A DNA stretch of 64,000 nucleotides from Nageia nagi (GCA_050084985.1 JBITNC010000002.1:29140001-29204000), one strand, 5' to 3'. Numbered from the stretch's first letter, positions 36,871 through 50,330 are shown. Program-made: numbers and translations. Notes: a model not told the origin generated them from the sequence alone.

Positions 36871-38867
36871 TAAGATGTCCTTTTATTCAATTCCATTGTA
36901 TTAATTTCAATTTAATATCTTGAATTCAAAAAAAAAAAAAATTCTAATGATTGTATAAATATTTAAATTTTAGATCTCAAAATAAATTTTTGAAAAAAAG
37001 TTCTTATCAAATTTTAAAAAAGTACCCAAATTTAATCTTAGATTTGTATGAAAAATACTTTGTTTTCTTTAAGATTCACTTTTCTTGTTGGAACAATGAT
37101 GATACATTTGATATTCTGATGATTTGATTAGAGATTTTGAAAATATCAAACATCAAATAATTTCACATCAACATCAAGATATGAGGTGAAAGCATGAACA
37201 ATGGTGCACAATAATATTCCTCAAAGAATTCCATCAAATTAATATGATAAGTGATTATTGCTAATATTCCTTATAAGAATCGAGGCACATTAAGTCTAAA
37301 GAGATCTCTATAATATGAGATAATGGTTTAGGCTTGTTAAGATCTGGTGAATGATCCATACTTTTTAATATCTAAGATGGATATGAAACAAATTTTTGGT
37401 GGGTATACATACATGTTCCCCAACACCAAGCAATATCACATGGACTACATCAAATGAATGAACCATTGACTACATTACATGGATAATCAATGTCCATAAT
37501 AAATTTATAACAATAAATGATTTATACTATCAAGATTTGTATTATTAAGAAAATTCCAAAGTTCGTTTCTCAAAATATTTGTAATGGCCACCTAAGAGCA
37601 TTTACCTTGTTGGGCTCATCATACAAAGACATTATATAAATCACAAGCTGATCCATGAATTCTTAAACCAAGATAACCAAAACAAGCCTGGTGATTTTAT
37701 TTTGAATCTTAATTTTGATAGAAACAATAATTTAAATGCATAAAGGATATATATTTATTCTTTGGATAAATTTTGATAGGTCCTACAAACCATTGTGTTT
37801 AAAGGAATTAAAAGACATCATTCATTCATTCATCCTATTATTTTGACTACCCATACAAGGTGTGTTGAAATTACACAAAGTAAGCCAAACACACACTTCA
37901 ACAATACCATGGAATGATATATTAATGATGCGATATTTTGAGACATGCACTTATGGTAAGTCATGGTTTTGAGTTTCATCTTGTATTTAATGCCTTAAAT
38001 GTTGAATTTAGCATTTTATATTCAAAATCACAATAGAGGAATATAGTTTTAAATTAGATAAAAGATAAACTAAAAAAGGAAAAATGAAAGTGGTGCAAAC
38101 AAAGATGCAATGAGCTTGAAATAAAAATATTATCACTTATCATATTTTTCTGAAGGGTATAATGATTTTCAAAAATTAAGTTGTTATGTGGGGTATAATC
38201 ATGGTGATGTCATCTTGTTTTTCTAATAAGTACAATGTTTAAAACCTTTTCTATGTATATGCCATGTTTTAGTTATTAATACTTGGTTTTCTTGTTTGTT
38301 GACTCACCAGTGAGATACTTAAAATATGCACATAGTCTTAGGTTGTCATATGATGACCATGCAATGTTGACAATGTAAGGGTAGGATTGTGTTTTTTATT
38401 TCTGAAGGATGATGATAAACACTACCCATTTGATGGTGTTGGTAAAGTGATGGAAGATTGATGCCATTACTTTTTATCTTTTAATAGGGGAGATTATTGT
38501 TACTCTAAAGGATGTATACTATATTACAAAACTACTTATTCGAGATATGTGTGTCTTCCTATAGGATTAAATGATTGATTGATTGGGAGATGAGGTAAAT
38601 GGTATCTTGGCTGATTGACATTTAATGATTTGAGCAACAACTTGTGGGTGTTTCATTGGAGATGCACTAGTAACATGACCACTAAAGGTGTTGTAGTTTC
38701 AACTCATCTTAGTTAGGATCATCCATTGATATGTTATCCATTGTAAGGGAGGATAAGCATTTTAGGTTTGGTCTAGGATATGTGCTCCAATAAATGATTA
38801 ATGATACTTGGTATGCCTAGGGGTTTGCGCTTCCTTGATTGGTACATCTTTTAAGAAATGTCATTGT

Positions 38868-39325
38868 ATTGTTGAATGCTTTAATAATTATGCCAACTTG
38901 CATTAATGCAGAGTTTAGTAAAAATAATAAGTATTAAGAAGTAAAATATTAAATTAGCTTTTATTTTTCAAGATTTGAAAGCTTAAAATGCAAAGATACA
39001 CTCCTATTCCATTTTTACTTATTTCATATTTAATGATATTATATCTTATGAAGAAAACTCTAGATGTGTAATGATCATTTTAATTATATTAACATCTTGA
39101 TTCTCCCTAAGGAATTTGATGAGTGTCGATCATATTTATTAGTTTTCACCAACTAATGCGAGGAGTTATAAGTCCCATTTAATTTATGGTTGTAATTCCC
39201 ATCATAATCATAAAAAACAACCATCTTTTACCATGTAAATTAATAGACATTGTTTAATATTATATTATTTAAAAATTGATAAAAATATTTAGCTATTATG
39301 AATGACAATGGATAATAAATAATTG
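38868..39325 (+). repeat. Diverged direct repeat, copy 2
   Basis: Collinear with 36115-36870 but with many substitutions and indels. The 2 kb between the two copies has no recognisable protein, so an LTR-element origin is inferred only from geometry. Confidence 0.5.
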
Positions 39326-41640
39326 TAAATGTGAGCTTCAAAATTTGAAAAATATGAAATAACATAAGGTAAATCAAACTTAGAGTCAAACATTATCCCT
39401 TAAGTTTGACTTAGGGAGTAGAGTTGTTGTCATCATACCAACAACCTCCCTCATTGACAACACCATACACTTCAATCCCTCACCAAAGTGAAGATGATGA
39501 ATTCATCACCATTAACATGTTAAAAGATGATTAATTATGTCACATAAGATATTCCTTTCCTTAACCATAGGAAGGGAGCATAGATCCAACTATACTTAAT
39601 ACATTATTATTCCCACATGAAAGGAGTCTACCATACAAAATATCCTTACCTTAAAAATTGAGGGATCAGTGCATATGAAATAAGTTTCAATCAATGGAAG
39701 GACTAAACAAACTTGAGAAACATGTTCCAAGTTATAATAATAAGGAATGACAAGTGAAGACAATTTTCTTCATAATCATTGTGAAGATCATCATTTCCAT
39801 CATTATTCTGAAAATAATTATTTCCACCATACACATGAAGATCACCATCTGTACCATCATCTCCATCCTCAAAATGAAGATCCTTCTCATGTCCATTTTC
39901 ATGCCCACCATGACGTCCACTATGTGCACCATGAGGCAAATTATGAGAAGAAGAAGACTCAATACCAAGAAGCTTCAAAAAATGGAAGAAAAGATGCAAG
40001 TAAAAATGATCTCCTCGTTGAACCTTAGATGTACTCTAAAAATTGTCTATGCCACTAGATCCCAAATCTTGAAACCCATGGATATATCATAATATACATC
40101 TAAATGCACTTCCTACTATTCAATTCATGATGAACCCATGAATCATGTCCTACAATATTGAGGTCCATAAATTTTGATTTCCACTAGATCCACATTACAA
40201 CTAGAGTCAAGCCATAAATCTCTCCCTTGATCACACAAAACAATAATGCTCCATTAAATAAGAAATCAAAATGTTCATGCTCTAACTCAACAATAAAATA
40301 CCCTTCTTTCTCAAATAATAAATTAAAGTGATATCCTCCATACTAATCCCACCAACGATTACATCACATGAATGCTCACATCCATCATCAACATCCTCCT
40401 CAACACAAATGAGATGTCAAATTCAATTTATAGTGTGATAACTATCACTTTCTCCTAACGAATAATATAAATACATCTCATTATCCACATGATGCTTATA
40501 AAAATGAGAACCGAAATATGCATTATTAGAAGAAATATCATCACAACATACCTCATGAATGAGTAACATGTCCAAAGACTTGATTATCTATGAAAACAAA
40601 TCATCAACACCTTCTAAGTTCTATATACTCATTGAAGAATTATCCCTAAGTGCATGGTTTATCATAGTCTCACAATTTGGATACCAATTTGCATGAGTAA
40701 TTGATAAAAAATCACTTACCTCATTGAAAACCACTAGAGGTAAAGTGCATAAAATTATGAATTAAGAATCCTCAAATGAGACTTATCAAGTGATCCATCC
40801 TTAGAAGTTGCATCAATATATCCCTCCATATATAAAGAAAAATCTATAAAATCAAAGGAATCCAAGGTTGTAATAACAACTTCTATCTCATCATCAAGAT
40901 TCAAATTCCTAACAATAAGGGAAGTATTGAGCAGATCTTCATCAACTTGATCATCAACACTAATAACATGACCATTATTAACATAACTAGCAATAACATC
41001 ATCAATAGTATTTTCATTTTTAATATCACTAACATTGTTATCAACATTTTCATGACCAATAAGATTATCATGATAAATATCACCATGAAAATTGTCATTA
41101 ATAATATTAAAAATAAAGGTAAATCTTCCTCTTGTAAAATGTGAGAACTATAAATCTTACTAAATTTCTATGTTAATATATTCAAATTCCATTGGCATCA
41201 TACTTGTTATCTTTTGCTAAATACCTTATCTAATATCTTATTATCAGCAATATAGTCACCAAGATTATGGCCAATCAAATATCTTCCTCCAAGAAATATC
41301 CCAAATATCAATCAAAAATCATTTCTAAAAAAAATAATAAATCTATTATTGATTTAAATACATGAATATGTAAATATCAAAAGAATAGCCAATTTTTTTT
41401 AAAAAAAAATCATTGAAAAATATCCTCCCATATGGTGATACCACCCCCTCAAACTTGCCTAGGGAGGGGATCCCTCAAAAATCCTAGGACGAATGAAGCA
41501 AAATGAACTACGCATGATTGAACTAGGAATACAAATAGAAATACAAAATGTCAAATATGATAAGGGTATGTCTAAAATCATAATCCATGATGAAGCTTAT
41601 GAGAGAATATAATCTATAAGGAAGCTATCACTCATTGGAA
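39326..41640. other. AT-rich stretch with low-complexity trinucleotide runs
   Basis: 39740-39930 and 40900-41110 are rich in ATC/ATG-type triplets that create His-rich, Ile/Met-rich or Asp-rich ORFs in several frames on both strands. A minus-strand acidic reading near 40750-41130 is partly open (VDDQVDEDLLNTSLIVRNLN), perhaps a decayed retroelement ORF. I cannot assign it. Confidence 0.35.
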
Positions 41641-41739
41641 ACTTTATGGGAGCCAGACCAATATTGGAAAAAATAAAAAAATGAATAAAAATAATTTGCA
41701 GATAGAAGGTACTATAAATTTGGCCACTCTCCACTGTGA

Positions 41740-44358
41740 CTTTCTTATGTTTGAATTTAACCTAAAGGAACGTCTAGAATGGGTGTTGGATAACTGACTA
41801 TGGTGGTTTGGAAAAAGTGATTTGCATAAGAAGAAATAGTATGCAGGATTTAGATTAGAAAGATAATCATTTAATGTGGTTCCAATGTGGGTTACATTGC
41901 CAAATATTTCATTGGATTTATGGTTTGTTGAGGCTATAATGGATATAGCAAGCACTCTAGGGGAGTTCATATGGTTTGACAAATATATAAGATCTAGTAT
42001 AGCACTTAACTCGACCAAAATTTGTGCTAATATTGATATCACAAAATTGTTGCAAATTAGAGTATGTTTTAAGAACAAGAAAGGAGAACATGTTAAAGAA
42101 ATATTGTATGAATTGAAACTTGTGGCATGGTCAATATGTAAAATGTATAGCCACATGGAAAAAGATTGCCCCACAAAATCAAATCAACAACAACATCCAC
42201 AAATAAAGCTAAACATGCAGTGGAGACAAAAATGGATGGAAGAGATAAAAATATCAATCAAGAGAAGGATAAGGGAAAACAAATTCAGAGTGAAGGAACT
42301 TCCAAAGAACAAGAGATCGAGAGCAGACATAATCATGAAAATAAAATCCAAAAAGAGACACCATCTAAAATAGCATCTTCCTAGGCAAAAAGATTTATAA
42401 CTTTGTTAGATACCTTTAGGGAAATCATAAATGAAAAAAATGAAGAGCAAATGTCTCAAATGCAAGATACATAATTTTCAAAAGAAGAATATACTAAAAT
42501 ATTATAAAGAAATGAAGTAGAAGATGATGAAGAAATGGAAGAGGAGGAGGAAGAAGAGGAAGTACAAGGCACAAAAGAAAAACCATAGTTGCAACAAATT
42601 AATGAGGATGAAACATAAGAGATTAATGAAGAAGAAGTCTAGACAAATGTAAAAAATAATAAAGGGATAGATAATAACAAAAATACCCATAAACAAAACT
42701 CTAAGAAATACTAAAAGTATTGCAGACTATGGCAAATAAGGTAAGAAAATGAATAAGGACAAAGGTAATAAATATAATGTCACTTTGGGGCAGAGTGGAG
42801 GTTGAAGATCCACCTTAAGAAAGTCTAAATGAAAGTTTTATGTCGGAATATCTAGGGATGCAACTTTCTTAGGAAATAAAAAGTTACAAGAGATCTATGA
42901 AAATATATGAGAAGTTTAAAAGAAAATATGGAATGAAGCATATTTAGAATCAATAGAAGCCATAGGAAAATTTAAAGGACCATAGATACTTGGAATCCAA
43001 TAACAGTACCAATTTAAAGAATCCAATTTTCTTCAAGAAGATGCATCTTAATCATAGTAACGTGTCTTGATAACAATCTCTCCTTCATTCTATCTAATGT
43101 TTATGCCCTTATATATTTGGTAATATAAGAAGATTTTGGGAACAATTAATAGATCATGGGAAAATTTTCCCAAATGAACCATGGATCTGAAGAGGAGACT
43201 TGAATTATCCACTAAATTTAAAGGATAAAATTGGAGCAAATACAAACTTATTAGTAATCATGAAGGATATGATATTTTTATTAAATCCAACAATTTTAGT
43301 ACATTTAAATTTGAAGGGGAATAAATTCATGTGGTCAAACAAAAGATGTGGCACATGATTGAGTCAAAGAAGATTAGATAGAATGCTTGCTACCTCAAAC
43401 TGGATGGAAAAGTATCAAAATAGTGATTCAACATCACTACCTAGAGTGGCATCGTATCATATACCACTAGTATTAAACATGAAGCCCTATCAGAAGAAAA
43501 AAATCACCCTTCAAATTTGAATATATGTGGATGTATCAACCTAGTTTTAAAGAAAATATTAAAGAATGGTGGAAATTGGAATAAAAAAAGTTGAAGCAAT
43601 GGAATAAATAGGTGTTTAAAAATTTAGAATGTGATAAGAATACTAGATCCTTTGAGATGATAACATTTAGAAGAAGAGGCTTCAACAAAATAACAAAAGT
43701 GAGGAATTTAGATGGAACCACTACAAATAATGAATAAGAAATCAAGAAGGAAGTAAAGTATTTCTACCAAAAACTATTACAACCATATCAAAAGCTAAAT
43801 TAAATAGCTATAAATGATATTCTAAGGTATATACCTAAGCTAATTGATCAAATGGAAAATAAAGCACTAAAAAAGCAGGTAAATGAAGAAGAAATAAAAA
43901 AAAATGCACTATTCTTAATGAACAAGGATAAAGCTCCAAGTCCAAATCGGTACCTAATGAGTTTCTTTCGATCGAATTAGAAATTGTAGAAAAATATGTG
44001 ATAATGGTAAATAAAATTCTTCAAGAAAGGAAACCTACTAAATAACAGAACACAAAATTCTTGGCATTAATACCTAAAATACAAGAAGTAAGAGAATTCA
44101 AAGACTATAGACCAATAATTCAATGTAATGTAATCTATAATATACTTACAAAAATCATGGTAGAAATATTGAAGCAACTACTTATGATCATAATATACCT
44201 AAAACAAGATGGTTTTGTACAAGGAAGGTAGATAATAGATGGAATAATCCTAATTCACGAAGTACTACACTCCATTCATAGTGAAAAAGAAGAAAAAAGG
44301 ATATTGAAATAGGATATGGAGAAGGCCTATGACAAAGTTAACTATGATGGAATTGAAG
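41740..44358 (+). mobile_element. L1-type LINE relic, truncated
   Basis: In order on the plus strand: an ORF1 domain (41876-42180) with VPMWVTLPNISLDLWFVEAI and a zinc-knuckle relic (CKMYSHMEKDCPTK); Lys/Glu-rich low complexity (42220-42700); an endonuclease relic (about 42830-43480) including RGDLNYPLNLKDKIG and a late SQRRLDRMLATSNWMEKY stretch; then reverse transcriptase (about 43915-44345) with KDYRPIIQCNVIYNI and DMEKAYDKVNYD. It breaks off just after RT motif A, where unrelated LTR-like DNA begins at about 44358. Many stops and frameshifts. The 3' half of RT and the poly(A) tail are missing. Confidence 0.75.
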
Positions 44359-44359
44359 G

Positions 44360-45067
44360 ATTCCATAACCAATATCACTTATGCATACTCCAACACATTA
44401 ACACTTAATATCAACTTTGATCTCTCAAATTCATTCTCACACATAGAGCTGAGGATACCAATGTATAGTGATAAAACCTCTCTTTGCCCTTGGAGGAAAT
44501 ATTCATTTTAACAACCATTTCATTACTCTTTTTATATCTTTACAAAGAATTTGGCTCAATGGACATAATGCCAATTTCTCCTAACATGAGCTATCTCTCT
44601 TCTGGCTCAACAATACTAGCATAACAATTCTCTTTAAAACTAAATGTTTTGCATCAAAGCCTAGCCTTCCTTTTATAGGCTAAAATCCCACTTTGGCTCA
44701 GCCTTTTACCCAAAGGGAATACCATAATCCATAGGATATACATATCTTCACATTAGATGAAAATGGTAGATGGAATACATTCCACCCATGCTTCTTTAAT
44801 GGTTAAATAAAGCCACACTTTTATATTAAGTGTGTGGGTCTACATACACATGGAAATAACCCTAATGAAAAATAGACAAGGCTACACATTTGCATTCATA
44901 GATAATTCGTATTTTATAATTAGTGGATTATTCCATGTCATTACAAAATCTTTTTCCTCCTAACTTAGGTATTACATATGTTCTTTTAATTTTTAATTAA
45001 TTAAAAATATACCTAAGTTATTTACACATACAAAATATTGCATTATAAGTTCTACACTCCCCCTTAA
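44360..45067 (-). mobile_element. LTR-like end with polypurine tract, minus strand
   Basis: On the minus strand TTAAGGGGGAG (45057-45067) is followed directly by TGTAGAACTTATAATGC, the arrangement of a polypurine tract and the start of a 3' LTR. The LTR would extend left to the LINE break at about 44358. No partner LTR was identified. The DNA at 45068-45428 (and possibly 48423-48640, beyond the inserted element) would be the element's interior but encodes nothing recognisable. Confidence 0.45.
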
Positions 45068-45428
45068 TGGAATATTGGGTTATGAAAGTAAACAATATTC
45101 TTCCCCTTAAAATACACTCGAGGATGTAAATAAAGATAAGATCCATACAATTTAACCATTTGAAAAAATGGTTTTATACCCTTCATATACAAACATGTTA
45201 ACTTGGATACAAAATGTATCCTGCAATAATATTGCCATCTGCATGAAGAAGATATTAATTATCAATCATGTCACTTTGATTCCATCAACAAACTTGATAA
45301 CCTTCATACCTAAAAGGTTAGTAGCCTACATCTAACAAGAAGCTCATATATATATACACACAAAACGAGCATCATAAAGTGATTGAACCATTGATGGAAA
45401 TGTAACCAAGGCTTCAAGTACTTAATAA

Positions 45429-45626
45429 TGCTAGAGTATATTATTCCTAGGTCTAATTATTTTATTCTTTATTCCTAGGTCTAATTATTTGTTAGTTTGT
45501 TATGATTAGATCATAACAAATATTTGTCATATTGTGGATTTTATCCTTATGCATGGTTATCATGCATTTGTCCACTAGTTTGTACTTTGCTCTATCATGG
45601 TTATCAATTCATTCTATTTCCTTTCA
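45429..45626 (+). repeat. 5' LTR of the 3.0 kb element
   Basis: Starts TGCTAGAGTATATTATTCC and ends CTATTTCCTTTCA before the primer-binding site. It lacks about 25 bp present near the start of the other LTR. Confidence 0.75.
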
Positions 45627-47604
45627 TAGTGTCAGAGCTAACAGATGCTTGAACCTGCCCTCAAAGTTTGCTTAGCAAATCTGTGAGGGGGGATTGACCT
45701 TTTTGAGCCAATCGCCCCACCTTCATTTTTTTGTTACATTCTAATTTGTTGTGACAGGTGATCTGTTGTTGTGAGATTTGATGTTGTGTGTTCTGTGGAC
45801 TCTCTGCTACTTTTGCTAGATGTCGTTCGAGTCTCTCGTGTGGAGGCCTTGATTTTCCACTCTCTGAGCTCTGTTGAGCTTTTCCGGTAGGTGGTGTTTG
45901 CAGTCCATGGATATGCGACCAGTCTTTTTTTTTGTTCTCTGTGGGCAACGTGTTGGTTGTGGCTTCGTCCCTTGTGGAGCTTCCAGAGGCTTTATTAGCC
46001 CTCTATGGTTGATCTTTACCACACAACCAATCAGCTTTGACGGCCTTGCAACTCTCTCCTTATGGCATACTCGGTGTCTTCGAGTTTCTCAATGGAGGCC
46101 CGTTCATGGGGTTTGTCAAGCTTGTCTTGTTGCAGTGCGTGGCCTCTTTGATTTATCATTTCTATTTGAGGCATTTGATTCACAGCTCTGAAGGATTTGG
46201 TCCTCAATCCTTATTTGTTTGGAAGATTTAGGAGCTTTGTGTGCTACTTTTGGCTGAATTTCGTTTGGAAAACTGTAGCGGGTGTGTGACTATGTCTGCA
46301 CAACAACATCCTTTCCTGCAAGTCTCTCTTCTGGCGTGGATCTTTGCTCTAAATGTTGCCTCCTGCTAATCCCGTGACTCTCATCATAAATTTGTGCATG
46401 GATGTTGGATGCTCTCTAGTCTGAATGGTGTTGTGCGTGCTCCACAAGTCAGCGCACACACAGCAATGGGATTCCATTGCCCCAACGTAGTTAAAACCCT
46501 TGCCCAGCTTTTTTGCACACTCCTCCAGCCTCTCTGCAAAGCGTTCATGGATCCGTGTCTATATTTGCTACATACATGCAATATCTTTTGGCTATCTACT
46601 GTGTCTGTGGGCTGAATTCTAAGCCCTCTTATCAAGGCTCTTAGTGGCATAGCTCGTGTGATCTAACAACACCAGGCTATCCTTCACAGCCTTGGTGGAC
46701 CATTTGTCTCTCATACCGCGTGACCTCCATTCTGCTTTGTCAGAGGCATCTCTTCACCAGCTTGTGGCCCTCCACGTGAGCTCCCTCATGGCACTTTGAT
46801 ATGCTCTTTCTGGTCTGCCATTTACCGTCTGTTCTCCTTCATTGATTGGTAGATCTGCTATTGCATGGTCATTTTTGGGTGGCTCATTTTGTGGCTGCGA
46901 GGCGTCAATCTGCTCTCTACATGGTATTTTTTGCATTATGGGTGTCCATCCATTTTTTGCAGTGGAGAAACGTCTATCTTGCAGAAACTCATGCGTGACG
47001 GATCTCATTTAAGTTGCTGTGATTGATGCGGAGTTCACCATATGAGAGAGCATTCTTGGCAATGTGAGCTGTGATCATTTGTTTTTGGCTGGAGGTGTGC
47101 CAAAGCTGACTGAAATCGGTGTTTAAAGAGTCTTTGATGTATGTGAATGTTGCTACATTCTGTCTGCATTACACATCATGAGATTTGTTGTTGTCGTTTC
47201 TCCTGGCCCGCCTAAGCAACCTCTTTGTCACTCCATATTTATCGTGCCTCACCTCTGGTGTGGGCTCCACTTTTGGAAGGACGGATTGCTGACTAGATGT
47301 TTATTGCGGACTAGTTTGTGTCTAGGTTAGATGTGTGTTTGCGAATGAATATATATATATATTAGTAGTCTTTTAATGCCTTATTGGGTGCCTTCACAAG
47401 TCTCGTAACCCAATTCATGGGTTCTACCCTTGTCCTTAAGGTAGCTTATTTGAATCCTTTTTGGATTTTATGGTGGTCTTCCCATTACCTTATCTTGTGA
47501 CTTGTCATATCTCCACATGATCATTAAAGGGGATTGTTTGTCAACTACTAATGCTTTCTCTTTTTGGATGCAACCTCTTTTTTAATGCATCTCAACATAC
47601 GAGC

Positions 47605-47752
47605 TCCAAGCTTGGCTCTCTAATGACATGTGCTTTCTTCTTTGCATACAAGCTCTTGGCTTGGCTCTCTAATGACATGTGCTCCTTATTCTTCATGCTA
47701 CACAGGTTCCTCGTTGGTCTCCTGGCTTGGCTCTCTAATGACATGTGCACAA
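47605..47752 (+). repeat. Three copies of a 23 bp motif inside the 3.0 kb element
   Basis: CTTGGCTCTCTAATGACATG followed by TGC occurs three times, spaced by about 50 and 60 bp of less conserved sequence. The overlapping plus-strand ORFs repeat the peptide W/LGSLMTCA for that reason. Confidence 0.85.
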
Positions 47753-48200
47753 GAAATATGCTACTTTTTTGCTTATGATCTACTAGCTACATTGTCAATA
47801 TACTTTTCATAGTGGAGTTCGTGCCCTGTTTCCAGGTTGAGGGACTCTCTTTGTTGGTGTTCATCGAGTAGTGTTGTTTGGCTCATTCTTGCATATTGGT
47901 AGCTCAATGATCTTGATTACTTTGGAGGTTCTTCAGCTTCTAGCTTGCAGTTGTTTGTTGACATAAGTCCTTTCACATCACTGTACTAGATTCAATGAGC
48001 ATGATTTCTTAAGTAGTGATGGAAGTTATCCACCTTCTTGCTTTTCTTTCTCTCTTTTAGGGGGGAGTTTTTTCCTACGGGTTTTCTCCTTTTCTCTTCT
48101 TGTGAGAGATTTTTTTTACATGAATACCTAATCAGACCTTGTTACGGGGACTCATTTTTTGTGGATGTACCACTTTACCTACTTGTTCACTTAAGGGGGG

Positions 48201-48422
48201 TGTTAGAGTATATTATACTTAAGTATAATATTTGCTTAAGTTCTCTATAAGTATTTTATTCTTTATTCCTAGGTCTAATTATTTATTAGTTTGTTATGAT
48301 TATATCATAACAAATATTTATCATCTTGTGGATTTTATCCTTGCGCATGGTTATCATGCATTTGTCCACTAGTTTGTACTTTGCCCTATTTATCATGGTT
48401 ATCAATTCATTCTATTTACTCA
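48201..48422 (+). repeat. 3' LTR of the 3.0 kb element
   Basis: Starts TGTTAGAGTATATTATAC directly after the polypurine tract, and shares GATTTTATCC, ATGCATTTGTCCACTAGTTT and TATCAATTCATTCTATTT with the 5' LTR. Confidence 0.75.
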
Positions 48423-48639
48423 AAGCACTCATATTTACAAGTTTCTATCCATGTGTTATCAAGTATTCAAAATAAGATATCAGTAAGTGATAACAATATA
48501 TCCGTAAGTGATAATTACATATATACAACTACATAATTAATAAATGTACAAACAAAATACCATACATGTACAACAATGTCATAAAATGATATCTAACAAT
48601 ATCATATAGAAGCATTATATTGTTTCATAAACTATTAGG

Positions 48640-50330
48640 GACTAAATGTAGAAAGCGAAAATGGGCAGACAAAATGGACAAAGAAATGGTCAAGAGGCTA
48701 GACATGCAAAATGGTTACCAACTAGAGATCACGATCCTTGAGCAAGAATAGGATAAGAACGATGAGTGGAAAGATGAGAAAATCAAGGAATTCGAGAAAG
48801 CAGTAAGGGAAGGGGCATGACTTTTCTCAAAACAAAGAAAGGAATCCAAGCAACAAACAAAAAAATATAAGGAAGAGACATAGAAAGAGGATACATGGTA
48901 GATGATGGAGGGAAGGGATCAAAAGCACAACAACAAGATGAACCAAGACAATCACTAGGAATGAAGTTGGAGGTAGTCGTTCTACTTCACCAGGGAGAAC
49001 AAACTACTATTAGTGAATAGAGAACTCCTAAAAAAGAGTGGACAACCGGAGCACAAAGATGTAAGCAAGGAAAATATCCATAAGTAAAAACAAAGAAAGG
49101 ATCAAAACCACAAATATCAATTATAATACAGGAAACATACATGGTAATGAATCTACAACAACTGAGTAGGGCAATCATCTATAAAATGAAAGGTAGGCAT
49201 CCTTGTAGAGAAGGTTTAATACAATTTGCAAGAAATGCTTTATAATGTGATAATGATTTTCAGATTGTGCTTCTTCCATGTAACTTTTTCATGTACATTT
49301 TTGAAAACATGGATGATTTGAAAAGGGTTTTAAAGCATAAATTTCATTGGTTTTATGGAAAAAGGGATCTCTACATTAGAAAGTGATCAAGAGATTTTAA
49401 TCCCTTCACTAAAAAGGTTCTAGGGTACCTAGTGTGGGTTAACCTATACGGCCTCCCAATTGAATTCTAAAGTGTCATAGCCATACCCAAGATAGCAAAT
49501 TATATCAGACAATATATAGATATAGATGATCTTATAAAATAGAATGTAGTAGATAGGAAGGATCTAACCAAGGCAAGAATCAAGGTATGGATGAAGACAT
49601 CTTTACCTTGGCCAAGAAAAATCACACTAACATCACCTTACAGGATATGGGTTCAAGCCATTGCTTATGAAAGTTACACATTAAGATGTTATAATTGTCA
49701 ACAACAATTATAAAGGAAAGACCACAACATTTAGATCATTGCAATTTTTCCACTACTCAAGAGAAGAGTGAGGCACATTATAATAAGGAAAAGAATGCAA
49801 CACTTAACAGCCACAATAAGAAAGCAAAGCCTCAAATCCTTTCCATTGGTAAGGATAAGATGAAGATAAAATTAGGATGAGAAGGAAACGGAGGAGTTTT
49901 ACAAAGAAGTCAACAAATATATTTCCTCTCAGACTAAAAAGGAGAATGTAAGCTATCATCAACAATATTTGACCTTTGGAAGAGGACCTAGGGAAAAATG
50001 GCCAAATACCCAACAAAATAATGATGAAAATAAGGAATATAGACAACACCAATATTCTTCACTATCTGGAGAAGGAAATGTGGAATATTTAGAACAAGAA
50101 TGACAAAATACAGAATTGGAGTAGAACCAGGTATCGAACCCCAATAAGGTGGAGAAAGAAAAGTATAGGCAAGGGTCCACACTCGATCCCACAAGTAAAG
50201 GCAGGAAAAGAAGAGATGGCATAATATAAAGTTTCAAAATTCAAATTTAAAAATGAGCAACAAAGTAAAATATCATGTACAATTTGATGTAGGAAAATAG
50301 GTCATATGTAGTCTTATTTTAATTCACGAA
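48640..50330 (+). pseudogene. Zinc-knuckle/LINE-ORF1-like retroelement relic
   Basis: A charged helical stretch (48680-48840, including KNDEWKDEKIKEFEKAV) precedes a domain at about 49330-49720 that reads VWVNLYGLPIEF, ARIKVWMKTSLPWPRKITL and YESYTLRCYNC. This resembles the DUF4283 plus zinc-knuckle ORF1 of plant L1 LINEs and parallels the relic at 41876. Another CCHC-like stretch lies near 50280. Frames are broken by several stops, and no RT follows. A Gag relic of an LTR element is an alternative. Confidence 0.45.

Larger units (their letters stand above)
45429..48422 (+). mobile_element. LTR retrotransposon without recognisable pol (3.0 kb)
   Basis: Direct repeats 45429-45626 and 48201-48422 are LTRs. 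The first is followed at once by TAGTGTCAGAGC (45627-45638), 10 of 12 identical to the initiator-tRNA-Met primer site TGGTATCAGAGC. The second is preceded at once by the polypurine tract TTAAGGGGGG (48191-48200). The 2.56 kb interior is richer in G/C than its surroundings. It has ORFs on both strands (for example 45874-46191 +, 45661-45948 -, 46394-46615 +, 46754-47008 -), none with Gag, protease, RT or integrase motifs. The signals needed for reverse transcription are kept while pol is absent, the pattern of a non-autonomous (LARD- or TRIM-like) family. No 5 bp target duplication was found. Confidence 0.75.

Noticed and set aside
39747-40028. His-rich 93-codon ORF (metal-binding-like)
   Set aside because: It is produced by CATCAT/GAAGAT-type triplet runs; the same bases give Ile/Met-rich and Asp-rich ORFs in the other frames and on the other strand.
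41644-42174. Minus-strand 176-codon ORF
   Set aside because: Antisense of the LINE ORF1 domain, which has recognisable motifs on the plus strand.
41876-42373. 165-codon ORF as a host gene
   Set aside because: Zinc-knuckle and LP..PLDLW-type motifs plus downstream RT show it is LINE ORF1.
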